Part shown: positions 23,006 to 34,987 of the stretch, piece by piece
Numbering within the stretch: the first letter of the stretch is position 1
How the letters are laid out: every line of letters begins with the position of its first letter
Origin: Plantago elongata
Lineage: Eukaryota; Streptophyta; Magnoliopsida; Lamiales; Plantaginaceae
Length of the DNA stretch: 47,744 nucleotides
Assembly: GCA_036897095.1 (NCBI GenBank)
Contig: JAYMSP010000543.1
Location: forward strand, 1-47,744
Direction: 5' to 3'
The notes under the pieces: generated by a model
What the model was told of the DNA's origin: nothing
Databases searched by the model: none
The model's input: the letters and a program-made list of their open reading frames with translations, nothing else
Program-made: the position numbers and the translations under genes

Positions 23006-26000
23006 TCAAGATTCAGCATTTGGAGATAAAGAGTCTTCCGCTCTTACCACTGGGGCTTCTGATGTATCCATATCGCAGAAGGCAGGAGGGTCCAAATTCA
23101 TTTGATCTGATGCAGGCGGGGATGTTTGTAGCTGGATTGCATCTTCGAGGACCGAATCAAGTTGATTTGGCAGTGGTGGTGGTGGTGCTGCTGCTGGTGA
23201 TGGTACGGTGTCCATTGGATCAGCTTCTTGCAAAGGAGGATCAATAATAGCAATGGTAGCTGGTTCAACCGAGTTAGTTTTAGTGATGACGGTGGAGATG
23301 GAATTTGATTTATCAATTGGTGGAGCAGGAGGAGGGTCCGAGTCCATGTTGTCAGTTCCGGGAAGTGAAATTGGAACTGTTATATTCTCCTTTCCAAGGT
23401 CTGTTTCGGTTGCTTCATATTCAGATAACAAATCCATGAACTCGTTAAGCAATCGTTGCACTTTTCGGTTCGAGGCCATAGCTGGAAGAACGTCTTCCTG
23501 GAGGAGCTTATGCTTATCCATTCCCTGCCAAAGCCATGATAGGATAACCCGTCAGCATCAGATATTTTGCATTCAAACATACTTAGAAATGAAAAGAAAA
23601 ACAAACACACACATACACACTTGTATGTATGTGTGTATATGCTTTAGTGGCTTAAAACAAACAATTATTCGCAGAACTAGGATCACCCGCCAGAATCAGA
23701 TATATATCATTCAAACATACTTCAGAATGAAAAGAAAAACACACACACACACACTATATATGATTTAGCGGCTTAAAACAAACAATTATTTGACAGAACT
23801 AAGATACAATCAGAGAATGCCTTACCAGCACAGAAGGCTCCCACGCTGGTAATTTTAGATCAGATGTCTCAGATCGAACCATTCCCGAGGGAGGTCCAAT
23901 AAAGCTCTCACAAACTTCTCGTAAGCGAGATTCATCTGCCTCCCTGCATTTTAGAAGACAACAAGACATTTACGAACATGGCAAATCATACGAGATTTAC
24001 TTGGTGCTGGAGATGTCAGAGTCACATGCCAAGGAATTTTTAGCATATAGCAAACCTTGTTAAGAAGCGTATGTAAGATAGCAGGGACTGGCGGTATTCT
24101 TTTGGTGATTTCAAAGCAAGAGCAGATGCCATCTGAGTCTCCAAATGAGCACGTGTCTGCACCCCATCATCAGTCGCTCTGGACAATTGTTGTATCTCAA
24201 GGTAAGTTTTATAGGAATGCTAATGGAGCCAAATAAAGCAAATCACAAGAACGAGCAGAACTTCGGGATAACCGGATAATCATATATCACTCACATAAAA
24301 AATTGAAATAGCAGCAATCAAAAGTCGGAAAGATCTTGTAAGTATGAAATAGCAGAAAGGAAACAAAATGTAGCTTGTGCACTTTATCATTTAGCACAGT
24401 TTGTTTATTAAAACTTTAACTTTGCCAAAACAGACACCACCACCGAATGTTGAATTAAAATCTAACTCTAGACTGATGTCTAATATCCAGGATGAAATCT
24501 TGAACATGAGGGGACATTTCTTCGGGCAGGATCTCATTTTTAAAGGTAGATAGGATTTTATCAATTATAAGGATTTGAAACTTAAATCTTTGGAAGAAAA
24601 TAAAGAAAAGGAAGCAGATTATTCAAAATATGCACACAGACCTGGTATACCCTGGTTTCCTAGCCATAAATTTCCGAAGATCAACCTGCAATGTAGCCAG
24701 CTCACCACCATGAGCTGATCCAAAGTTCCAGGAGCTAGCAAAATTTGATTGAGAAAAAGAATCATCGGCCACCCTTAACCAACACATCAAACTCATATCA
24801 AAGAGATACGCATGCCGTGTACCCAGAATGACAAGGGGAGAACCGCACTCTGATAACTTTGCCGAGAGAACTTTGACTGTACCTGGAGGTGCACCAAAAA
24901 AAATTGTTATTAAAAATCAATCATGTTACATTGATCCTTAAAGTACAAATTCAAGAGGCCTACTAAAATCATTCTGAATCCAACATACCATTGTCTTTAG
25001 GATTGAAATTCGGGACTGTATTTAACAGTGAAGCCAGGGAATTGTTAAGCAGACATTTCTTGGTAAACAGATCCCAAACATACAGAGATCCATTCTTTGT
25101 GACTAATAACAACTTCCAGGCTTCATCACAATCTACAAATACAGCAGCAGATCCCATCATCATGGTCGGCATGGCACGTCTACCACATTTTGTATAAACC
25201 TTCACAAGATTAATAGACGCGATCAGTAGACAAAAAAAACCTTATTATTGACACAGATTACAGTTACTGTAATGTCTCAAGTCACTAATATCCTAAGGTT
25301 TTTTCACAAACATACGAGCCAAAGAAAGATTATGCATACGACATGGTTTCTAGAAGAACTCCATCCAGAGTATCATTAGCAATTATGCCATTGTCCACAT
25401 TAAACCTACCATATGTGACAAATTCTGCTGGTATCACCAGATTAGCCTATATATGTAAATGCAGTATATATGTAAATGCAGTACAGCTATATACACAAAT
25501 CTAGAAACTAAAATTAAGCAAACCTGTAGAGAGCCATCTTCACAACCAACCGCCCAAAAGTTTGAATTACCAGCCAAGACAGAGACATTTCCGGAGATTC
25601 TATCAGACCAAAGTTTATCAGAACCCCTTGTACATGAAAGTTCTGTCTCTTTAATGGTCAAAGTACTTCCTGCTCCGACAATGTCGGTTACAGCATGCTC
25701 TCTTGGACGAGCTTCCAAGCAAGCAGCTACTGAATCTTCTCCTGGTCTACTATCAAGTACATTTATCAGAAGAGTACCACCACCACATGCTACCCGACCA
25801 ATCTGCTCAATATTTGTGGTCCGTTCTTTACTTTCAGACACTGGAATCTTCTCAATGATCAGGCTCTCACTAATAGTCGCTCTAGCTGTGACACCAAAGC
25901 TCTCTTTTGGGACAGCATTCCCACTAATTGCTTTTCGAATTGATCCTTCTCTAGCTCTAAAATCAGAATGCACATCACCATTGCCTTCCTTCCTGGACTT

Positions 26001-29000
26001 AACCGGGAACTCAAGAGCTTCAGACAGAGCAGCGGCTGAGGTCCCACCAACCGCTTCTGGTATTATCCTCTTACGACCATCAGGTCGCCTATACTCCTTC
26101 TGTTTTACAGGACTTGATGTCCGAGCTGGCACCACTTTCTTTGGCCCCTCAGTTATAGCATCATTAGCTTTTTTATCATCATTCACATGATTCTCGCTAA
26201 CTGGTGCTGTAGAAACTATAGGAAGAGATGGTTTTGAAGATGCCTGAGCCTCTGGGACAGCTGGATTCATCCTTTTTGTTAATGGGGTTTGCTTCACCGA
26301 TGCAGCTTCAAGCAATAACTGTGCAGGTGTTTCAGCTAAGCTTCCTTGTCGACCTCTCGTATCACCGTAGCGGCTTCTCTTAAGTTCCTCCAATTCAGGT
26401 TCGGTTAGCTTATATCCAATCTCATTTGCATCAAAATGAAATGTAGCTACTGTACCATCCAAAGAGCAAGCAAAGAGCGAATATCCGTCAGGGCTCCTGT
26501 AATTACAGTCAAATTCAGTAACTAATTAAGTATGAATCAGATCATAGACGGGATCCGGTGTTTATTTACTCTATTAAGCATAAATACAGCATCAATAATA
26601 ACATAAAGAACAGATGTAAAATCGAGATAGATAACCTAATCAGTAATAATTTTCGAAGAAACTGCTAGTGAAGTTGAGGACATAAACAATCAAAATGCTG
26701 ATCGATACATGTGCAGACACCGGAATTGCAAATACAAAGAGGGCGAAAATAAAGTTAGAGAAGAGAGGGCCAGTTTTCGGAGTTTATGATGTTGAATTGG
26801 TGTATTTGCAGGTGAAAGTACATATCTCTGAAATTAAGTAGGAGGAAAAGATATCGATACATACTATAAATGTTTGACTTGTCTCAGGATTGCTATAACA
26901 AGCTTTGTTCAAAACCAGAAAAAGAAATAAAAAGAATAAGGGAAAGACTGACATGAGAAAAAGATTCCCAAATGACTAAACTGCAAACAGAAATAAGTGA
27001 AACAAATATTATTCAGGTTGAGTGCTATTTACGGAATTTAATTTTATGTCACCTTTTCCGGTTTTACAGAAGAGTTCGTACATCTACTATATTCACTGTT
27101 GTTTCCTATTATAGCTTTTAATATAACGTTTTATCATAATAACAAGACACCTCAAGGCTGAAACATTTCTAGTATGTGTTAATATCTGTCTCCTTGGTAA
27201 TTTTATAAATAAATGTGCTTCGCTGGCGGATGCTCCAGTGCTACCTTTAACATAGTAAACTCAGTGCATAGGCAGAGAGTGCCTGTATTTTGAGATCACG
27301 ATGTTGAAGGTGTTGCATTGGAGCACGGGGCACCCCTTACATGTTACAAAACTAACCAGAATTAAAAACAAAAATGGAAATAGTTGAGCATTAAAAGAAC
27401 TTCCAAAATATAGCTAGACTGCAAACCAGTTAAACAAATATTATTCTGGTTGAGCATTATTTGGGAATTTTGTTTTAATGTTTTATGTCACCTTTACCGT
27501 TTTCGAACATCCAAACATCTACTATGTTGTGGTTCCATTTGCTAAATTTGAATATACGTCTTCACAATTCAGGGACAATTTCAGTTCCATATTTTTCCTT
27601 GGTAACTTTGAATACATGTACTTCACTTTGGATGCTCCAAGGCAAAACAATTAAGTGAAAAAGAAAATAATCCAGTTATTTTACCAAACGTATACGGTTC
27701 ATGGAAATGCTAAAAAGATGCAGCTCAAGAACATATGTAACAGTATAGAGGAGTAAGTTACCAAGTTAGGTCTACAACACTTTGAGAAAAGAAATGCTTA
27801 GCCACAAAGAGAGGACGAGCACTTGCAGTAGTCCACACTGTTATAGTGCGATCCTGACTTCCAATTGCAATAACATTATATGGTAATGATTCTTTTCCAT
27901 CAGTCTTTGAAGAACCATTACTCCAACCAGCAGATGAAGTTTTCGAGTCCTGGGAATTGGACGAGTTTCGTCTGAACATCGAGTGATTGAATTTCGCAAC
28001 AATGATTGGTGCATTGTGTCCTAAGAAGTCAAAAGTGGCAGACCATTCTCCTCTTTCAAGTACAGGTGCAGAATGCCTGGGCTTTTGAAAACCATGGGTT
28101 GTAGTTACAAAATGACCACAAGGTGACCAGTCAAGCCGCCTGAAGAAGGTAGATCCGAGCTGTAAAAAGTTCAAATTAGGTAGTGTGGAGCCAAATACCA
28201 ACTCCAAAGTATGGAAAATGAGAAAAATATGTGTTGACTTTAGTCTAAACATACAGATTTAGCCCAGTGGCCATCAGTTCTATGAGCAAGGCTCCAGTCA
28301 CTTGTCCGCCAAATGATGACGGTTTTGTCATCAGATTGACTTGCTATGAATGAATTAATGGGATCCCAAGCAACCCCTTTAACCAAGCTAGAGTGGCCCC
28401 TTAGAACAGCCGTGCAGATGCCATTGCTCATATCCCAGATGTGAATTGTGTTATCCAGACTCCCGCTAGCCAATGTTGAGTCATCAGGAGACCAATTGAG
28501 ATCCACCTACTTTAGGCAAGGAACAAAAGTAACTCATTGATTAGAGTACAGATAGCATGGACGATTATCATAAGCACACAGTGATGAGATTATAATTCAT
28601 GTTATATATAAAATCAATTTTACACATTAACAAATTTAATTTACCACGTCCGCTGTGTGGCCCCTCAAGGTCATGGAAACCTTCCAATTCTCGACATCTG
28701 GTGGCTCTCCGCTTCCAAATTCCGTGGTTCCCGAACCAGGCTTCCTCTCATGAATAAGAATAACTTGATCATCAGATCCAGATGCAATATATCGACCATG
28801 CTTAGCCCACCTGACACAGTTAACTGAGCCAAAATGATCTCGCAGCGTTGCCAGAAGTTTTGGCGTTGAATCATCAGCCTGAAGTTCCCTGCCAACACAT
28901 TTCATGTTCCAAACACGTACCTGAAAGCATAAGTCAACCGCTTATTATACAAGACACAGACAAATTATAGTACATTTGAACAGATTATTAGGTAAGTCTC

Positions 29001-29754
29001 ACTAAAGATGCTATATAGACGTACTTGATAATGACAAAATCACAGTAGTGACATCGTCAATTCCATCATCCAAGAAAAAAGAAAGAAAAAAGGAGCAGGC
29101 ACATGAAACAGAAAATTCGCAAGCCCAATTATGATACCATCTGATAGGCCTTTGATTTAACTTTAGAATAGATTTTGTTTTCCATGAACTGAATAAATTG
29201 ATGTACAGACTCATATCAGGTACATGGTAAAGGGACGAATTGATGTCAGTTTATTTCAACAACTGATTCATCAGAGCTTAACCATGACTTCATTAGCTTT
29301 GTAACAAGTAGAAACAAGTCTTCCTCTAATTCAACACGAGCCTTCGCCCACTTGTGTTTATCAAAATAACTACACCAAGAAGTACTCACTTCTAGCAATG
29401 TGCTTGCTCTGGTCACCTAAATCCTACCAGACTAATCGAATTCACACACCAATGCTCCTTCTCCAAATTAAGACCAACATTGGCCAATGTCCGTCGATCA
29501 AACAGTACAATGCAGAAGCAAGGAACATTAGACAATGCTACTACGAAACTAATCAAAACTAACACATTTCACAAGTAAACACATTAAAGTTCGGATTTTT
29601 AACAATGTGGAGTCGAAATTGAGGACGTGGGATAAATTCAAATTACCTTATGGTCACCACCACCGGTAGCAAATCTGAGTCCACCGGGTTGTATGTCAAC
29701 TGAGAAAATCTGGGTGCCACCATGTTTTATCCAACTTGGTTTCTCTGCAATCAT
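23006..29754 (-). CDS. HIRA: Histone chaperone HIRA (H3.3 deposition, WD40 protein)
   Basis: HIRA deposits histone H3.3 independently of replication, in a complex that also works with ASF1. Ten exons: 29754-29647, 28920-28645, 28506-28255, 28159-27762, 26496-25524, 25199-24989, 24882-24642, 24178-24056, 23943-23826, 23524-23006. All phases close to 1072 aa. The start reads [13 protein letters not shown] and flows straight into WD repeats (for example [43 protein letters not shown]) to about residue 360. The ASF1-binding B-domain motif, [17 protein letters not shown], is at about 476-492. A Hira C-terminal domain follows, with [21 protein letters not shown] and [18 protein letters not shown]. 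The last exon ends in a Pro/Asp/Thr-rich tail. Nothing is broken. Introns 5 and 9 contain internal duplications. Confidence 0.96.
23555..23815. repeat. Tandem duplication (about 130 bp x 2) in HIRA intron 9
   Basis: Units at about 23555-23690 and 23692-23815 share cattcaaacatactt, gaatgaaaagaaaaac, an (AC)n run and ggcttaaaacaaacaattat. The AC microsatellite differs in length between the units. Confidence 0.8.
26960..27640. repeat. Diverged direct duplication in HIRA intron 5
   Basis: Blocks near 26960-27240 and 27390-27640 share, in the same order, gactgcaaac-like and aaacaaatattattc sequence, ggttgagyryta, ttatgtcacctttnccg, catctactat and a ggatgctcca segment. They look like two old copies of one sequence about 430 bp apart within the 1265-bp intron. 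The ends are unclear. Confidence 0.6.
28921..29646. other. HIRA intron 1, non-coding
   Basis: The 726-bp first intron lies between the codons for HK and VRVWN. I see no gene or clear element inside it. Confidence 0.6.
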
Positions 29755-31974
29755 CTTGTAGAATTCGCTGCACCGCTAAAACTCAGAAATTTGTTTCTTG
29801 AAAAACAAAGAAAAGGACAGTCTCTTTCTTTTCACTTAAAACCCACAAAACCCATCACAATTGCTCTTCAATTTCATGCCAAGAAGATTGAATCCATGTT
29901 AGGACCCTAGAAAAACCCTAATTGAAATTCTTTGAAACACAGATTTTTTTATTTTTCTCCTCGACTGAAAAAAAAATGGGGAAAAGAATGTGAAAATTGG
30001 AGAATTTTATTAGGAAGAGTGAAATTCTGGAAAAAGGGTTGAGGCTAAAGAGGTTTCAAGAAATTAGGAATTGGAGTTGTTTTTGTTTTTCTTTTTGAAA
30101 TAAGAAAAGAGCAAAGAATGGTAAAATTGAAAATCTTGTGAGTAGTGACAAACAAACCCTAGTGTAGAAGAGAAGAAAGAGTGTTGTTTTGTGGTGTGGT
30201 TTTGTTTTGAGGAGGTTTTGTGGTGTGGTTTGGGACTACAAAAGACAAGATTTGGCTTAGGAGCTTGTATTGACGGTTACATGTAATGTGAAGATTTTAA
30301 GGAAGGAAATGTGTAATATAAAGTCGGGTTAAGGTGTCGAATTTGAGTTTTATATAATGTAAAAGGGAGTTCGATAGAGCTCGACTGTATTAATTGACTC
30401 CGAGTGATAGAATAAAGAAGCCAGGTAGAGCAAGATGGGATAATATGAAGGTCAAGTTTTTGTCACTTGAGTTTTAGTACTAGGTGTCTAGTTTTAGGTC
30501 TTTTCTATCTATATGACCGGCTGACCACATACACACATATCTGCAGTCTTCTATCGGATTGTGAGTGTGACTTGGCATATGAGGACAGGATGGTAGATGA
30601 ATGAATATTAAAATTGGCATGTCATTATCATAAAAGAAGAAATAAAATATGATTTTTTACGATCACGTATGACCAGATTACTTTCATAACATATTTCAAT
30701 TTGTGAAACTTTACTATGATAAAAAATCTCAATTTATGAAGTTTGACAATATTTAATTTTTCATGATATATTCCACGATTATACTGTTTTAGGACAAATT
30801 TTTAATTTCAGATAATTTCCTTTCATACATTTTGCTTGTGTTAAAAAATAGTCCAAATTGCACCGACCGACGGAAGGGTTACATTCTCAACTTAGACGAG
30901 TCCATCAGATGTTTAGGTACAAACCCAGCCCATGCAGAGCAGATGAGCAAATTCCGATTACACCGGGCTGGGGCCGGGCGCACAAGAGCCCTAGCTGATC
31001 ATCATTGCAATTGAAATGCTCTTCCCCTTGGCATAAAATTGATATGATTGCACATATCAGATGAAAGGCAAAAGCAACAATACATTACTATCTCTTTCTG
31101 TGATGTTATATTCCTGCAAGTGAATATGAAATGACGAACCAAAAACTTTACAAAGATCAATTTTATAATCTGTTTAAGGGGTAATCTCTAGTCTAGCAGC
31201 AAGCAAACCCTCTTCCCCTTCTAATCTCAGATTCTTATGGCCTGAAAGTTTTGATCTTCAAAGGCGAATCTATCTGAGCATGATTGCCGCAAATGAACCA
31301 ACAGTCACCTGGAAAAATAGGCACCTTTCTTCTGGCCAAGAATAACAATGTGCATTGACAATTCAACCACAAAAGAAATCATAAAGCTGCAATGACAATA
31401 TTATAGGTTTAAAGGATAGATATTGACAACTTTGATGCACTCCAGAGCATGATTTCAGAATGCATCATATTCAGCTGTGAGTTTAAACTCTGCAGACAAG
31501 TTTATCAGTTCCATAAGTTACGATTTTTAAGAACAATAATCCAAGAAAGACATTAAGAGTTAAGAATCAACAATGTAATTAGTTATAACACAAGTCAGGG
31601 AACCAATGCATTAGTCTCCCACCAGCATTCATGAACTGCACATTCTCTAACCAATGCTTATTAGTATCCACTTGCAGATCTACATGCGTAAGAAATGACA
31701 TGCAGTAATAGGACAGTAATCTAACAAGTAATATGCCCTGAATCAGCAGTTTAATATGACAACAAACTTTAATAATATACATCTTTCATTTCAATTATAT
31801 GGTCACGTTGATGCACCTGCATTGTCTTGGACAGTGCAAGGCTTACAATGTTACAAAACACCTTTCAACATACATTCCTTCATCATGGAATGCTTCTATG
31901 ATAATTTGACAAATTAAGTAACAGTAATCAACAGTGTATTAGTACAAACAAATTCCATCAACATGTGCAAAGAT
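29755..31974. other. HIRA upstream region and GT29 gene downstream region
   Basis: The leader of HIRA occupies roughly 29755-30200 and is T-rich on the coding strand. The rest is non-coding. A 60-codon frame at 30832-31014 has a GC-rich end but no family resemblance. Much of 31100-31974 is probably 3' UTR of the minus-strand glycosyltransferase. Confidence 0.45.
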
Positions 31975-33150
31975 TCAATGATACATTACCACAGGCGGAA
32001 ACTTGTATTTGTCAGAGATGAAGGGTATTTCCTCCGGTCTTTGCATCAAATCCCGATAAAAATCATACTCCGCTTCATAATCATGGATCGAGAGCTCAGC
32101 TTTCTGATTGGTATGGTAATGGTGCCTCGCCAACTCAGACTTCCCAAATCCAAACACACTAACCTTCTCACAGATCCCCAAAGCAAGCATCACTGCCTGC
32201 AAACCCGAAGAGTAATGGAAAATTGCTCCGCCATGAGCTGCACCCCATAAACTCACATCCTTCCTCTTCAACTCAACAAACCTCTTTAATGAATAATACT
32301 TCACAATCTTAGCACACAACACATCAAATCTCGAATCAGTAACAATCAATGGCGCTGTATGTGAAGCATTACACACCAAGTAATCAAAGAAATGCACCGG
32401 TTGACATATATACATAACTATGGGCACATTCGCCCCATAAGGATGGCAATAACAACCGTCCCTCCTTGCACACAAATGCAGAATGTTACTATTAACAAAT
32501 GAAACACTCGTTTTCGCTCCCACATGATGCTCAAAGCCTCTAGTCCTAGCATTATTCAACCGAATCACAGCATCATGACTATCAATGAACTTACCATAAC
32601 TACTCTTCAACAAAATCCCACTATTCCCAACCACAGCACATGTCCTATACTTCTTTTTCGCCCCTTTTACACCGTTACCCTCATCGATAGACTTCTTAAC
32701 CCCTCTAACCAAATCCCACAACACATCTGAACTAAACCTCCTCTTCCTCCACCAATCATTCAAATACCTCCTAAAACTCAACCAAAGCCGATAAAACTCA
32801 GGCGAACGGAGCTGAACCGGAATCCCCCTAGCAGACCTAACGCTAACATCAATCCTATACTTCCCAGAAGATAAAAAAGATCTCTGCCTACCCCTGTTCC
32901 TAAAATTCCCTTCCAACAATTCCTCAACCTCTTTCTTCAACTGAGGCTCACCAATATCAACAGCAGCTAATCTCAAAAGGGTCTCATTAAAGACTGGTTT
33001 TTGCTGGGTTTTAAGAAGTGGGATTTCGTATTTCAGCTGAAAAGATCCGTTCTGATGAATAACAACACGAACAGTAAGAGTTGCTGCCACTAACATCACT
33101 AACAAGATACTGTACATCGGCCTCACTGTACGCTTCATTGAGTAAAACAT
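31975..33150 (-). CDS. GT29 sialyltransferase-like glycosyltransferase (GALT29A-like)
   Basis: Golgi type II membrane protein. The Arabidopsis relative GALT29A adds galactose to arabinogalactan side chains. Single exon. From the first ATG (33150) it is 391 aa; a second in-frame ATG at 33138 (MKRTVRPMY, 387 aa) is where close relatives start, and both contexts are weak. One N-terminal membrane segment lies at about residues 12-31. The sialyl motif L region is CAVVGNSGILL through IRLNNA (171-201). The motif S region is HYSSGLQAVMLALG (about 312-336). HHYHTNQ follows at 343-349, then HDYEAEYDFYRDL. Cysteines at the centre (LCARRDGCYCHPYG) are as in plant members. Plants lack ordinary sialic acid metabolism, so galactosyl transfer is more likely than sialyl transfer. 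No breaks. Confidence 0.9.
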   Translation of the reverse strand: MFYSMKRTVRPMYSILLVMLVAATLTVRVVIHQNGSFQLKYEIPLLKTQQKPVFNETLLRLAAVDIGEPQLKKEVEELLEGNFRNRGRQRSFLSSGKYRIDVSVRSARGIPVQLRSPEFYRLWLSFRRYLNDWWRKRRFSSDVLWDLVRGVKKSIDEGNGVKGAKKKYRTCAVVGNSGILLKSSYGKFIDSHDAVIRLNNARTRGFEHHVGAKTSVSFVNSNILHLCARRDGCYCHPYGANVPIVMYICQPVHFFDYLVCNASHTAPLIVTDSRFDVLCAKIVKYYSLKRFVELKRKDVSLWGAAHGGAIFHYSSGLQAVMLALGICEKVSVFGFGKSELARHHYHTNQKAELSIHDYEAEYDFYRDLMQRPEEIPFISDKYKFPPVVMYH

Positions 33151-34227
33151 CGATGAGAAATTCAAGAAATATGTATATAGATCTCAAGTTTATTGAGATT
33201 TCAGTGTGTGCTAGAGTTTGGGGCAGATTATGTGCAGGAATTTGGAGTAAATGAGAAGGGTTCTGATCAGTTTCATATTTGGAATGAAATTGAAACAGAA
33301 AAACACATGGGCTGTTACAGAATTCAAGATTTATGAGCTGGTTTGGAATCTGGTGATGAGTATACTCAAGATTTATAGCAGTGAGGTTGAACAGTGAAGA
33401 GATCAGATGAACATTTCAATTTTGGGTAGGTATCAATTGGAATTTGCAATCGAGTGTGTATTCATTCATTAATCAAGTGTGTACTGTGTTGAGTTTATTT
33501 CACCTTTCCAGATAGATACTCTTCATTCCATTATCAGACAAGTGGGTTATGGCGTAGGTGAAAACTTAGAAAGGTTGTATCGGATTCGAAATATACTCGA
33601 ACATTTTATTCAACAATATTACATTATAATTTTGAGTTTTAAATTATATTTTGTATTATCATAGAAGTACTTTCTTAGAGAAAAAATGAATGAAGCTTTT
33701 CATTTTTGTTTTTCAACTCTACACTATTTACTCGAGTTGAGTTACAATATTTATCAACTTTAATACTTAAAACTCTAACGTAAATGTACATTAAAAGAAT
33801 GGAGTACAATTTAGTACTAAATATAAGCTTCAGTTTATTTAATATTCATCAATTTTAAAATTCAACTCGAGTTGAATTTGCAGTTATATTTTAAAGATTC
33901 GGAATATTTTTTATTCGTTATTAAATTTGGCTGATGGAAATTGAAAAACTAATAAGAGAATCAACTAGGAAACTAGGAAGTCTTGGTCATGCAAGTTACA
34001 GAAATTGGGTGGAAGGACTTCATGTTCATGTTTAATGCATTTAGTGAGAATTGAATGTTACTCATGTGTCTGAGGATAACTTTTAATGTGCCATTTTTCA
34101 TTTCTTTTTCAAGTTAAATTGTTATTGTATCATGTCGTGTATATGGTAATCAAAGTATTGTATTATATGTGCAACATGACAACGTTATGTAAGTGTTATA
34201 CAAAATTATCAAACGAACTTTCAGTAA
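33151..34227. other. Intergenic region upstream of the GT29 gene
   Basis: Non-coding. It contains the minus-strand leader and promoter (about 33151-33500) and AT-rich sequence with no supported gene. Confidence 0.5.
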
Positions 34228-34495
34228 TTCCCTCCATTCTTTTAATAACTTGCTAATTTTATTTTACTTTTCTGGTGTTACGTTATAAACTTATTAATTC
34301 TATAAATGAAAAGTATACACTTCACTAACTAATTCTTTATTATTTCTTTCCTACTTTATTCAATCCCTCTCTTACTTTATCACCCATTTACAACTTTATT
34401 AATATAATATTTTTTACAAACTATTTTTTTAATACAATTTTCTTAATCTAAGAGAAAGTTGAAGTTTAGGAAGTTTTTATTGGACCGGAGGTGTA
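34228..34495. mobile_element. Stowaway-like MITE candidate
   Basis: The left end tccctccattcttttaataa, then cttgctaa, is matched imperfectly by the complement of the right end: cacctccggtccaataaaaa, then cttcctaa. The interior has the ctttattcaatccctctcttactttat-type sequence common in these MITEs. Size about 265 bp. Confidence 0.45.
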
Positions 34496-34987
34496 TTTGC
34501 TTGTTTAACTTGATGCAGGAGCTTGAAGGCAGGATATGTGAAAATCATGGGACATAAGTGTAATTATTGTCCTAATTTTTCATTACTACAAGAATGACTG
34601 TGTCGGTGAGTTACCTCACTTTCACGTAACTACGTGCTTTTTTTAGTCAAAAAAGTTCTTGAGATTTCGTAAATGATGTAACATAATAACAACTAGCAAT
34701 TGCTTAATCAACAATTAAATCACAAAAAAGCATAAACAGCCAATCTGCACAACAATATGAATTAGAAATCAATTCATATCTCATTTGTTTCTCTGAATTT
34801 GCCTTGAATCAAGGTCTATAGTCTTTCATGTTTCAACTTTTAACAGCTTTACATCTTTACCAGACTAGTGATCTCATGAAAGAACAAAACCATTGTGAAT
34901 CAATCAGTAACAACTTGCAACGAAACACGCATTTCATGAGTTTGGTTGTCGGATAAGATAGGTTTGAGTTTGATCATTAGGTTACAA
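34496..34987. other. Region downstream of the methyltransferase gene
   Basis: AT-rich non-coding sequence. Its right part is probably the methyltransferase 3' UTR. Nothing else was recognised. Confidence 0.45.

Noticed and set aside
23208..23768. 186-codon plus-strand open frame
   Set aside because: It lies antisense to the last exon of HIRA and has no family resemblance; it is a shadow of the repetitive coding sequence.
25459..26190. 243-codon plus-strand open frame
   Set aside because: It is antisense to HIRA exon 5 in a matching codon phase, with low-complexity translation and no domain.
30390..30415. Shared 15-mer ttgactccgagtgat between the HIRA upstream region and the Copia LTR (about 41208)
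   Set aside because: Only about 15 bases agree and the flanks do not, so a common origin cannot be claimed.
30832..31014. 60-codon frame with a GC-rich end
   Set aside because: No domain, no splice context and no conserved neighbour. It is probably chance.
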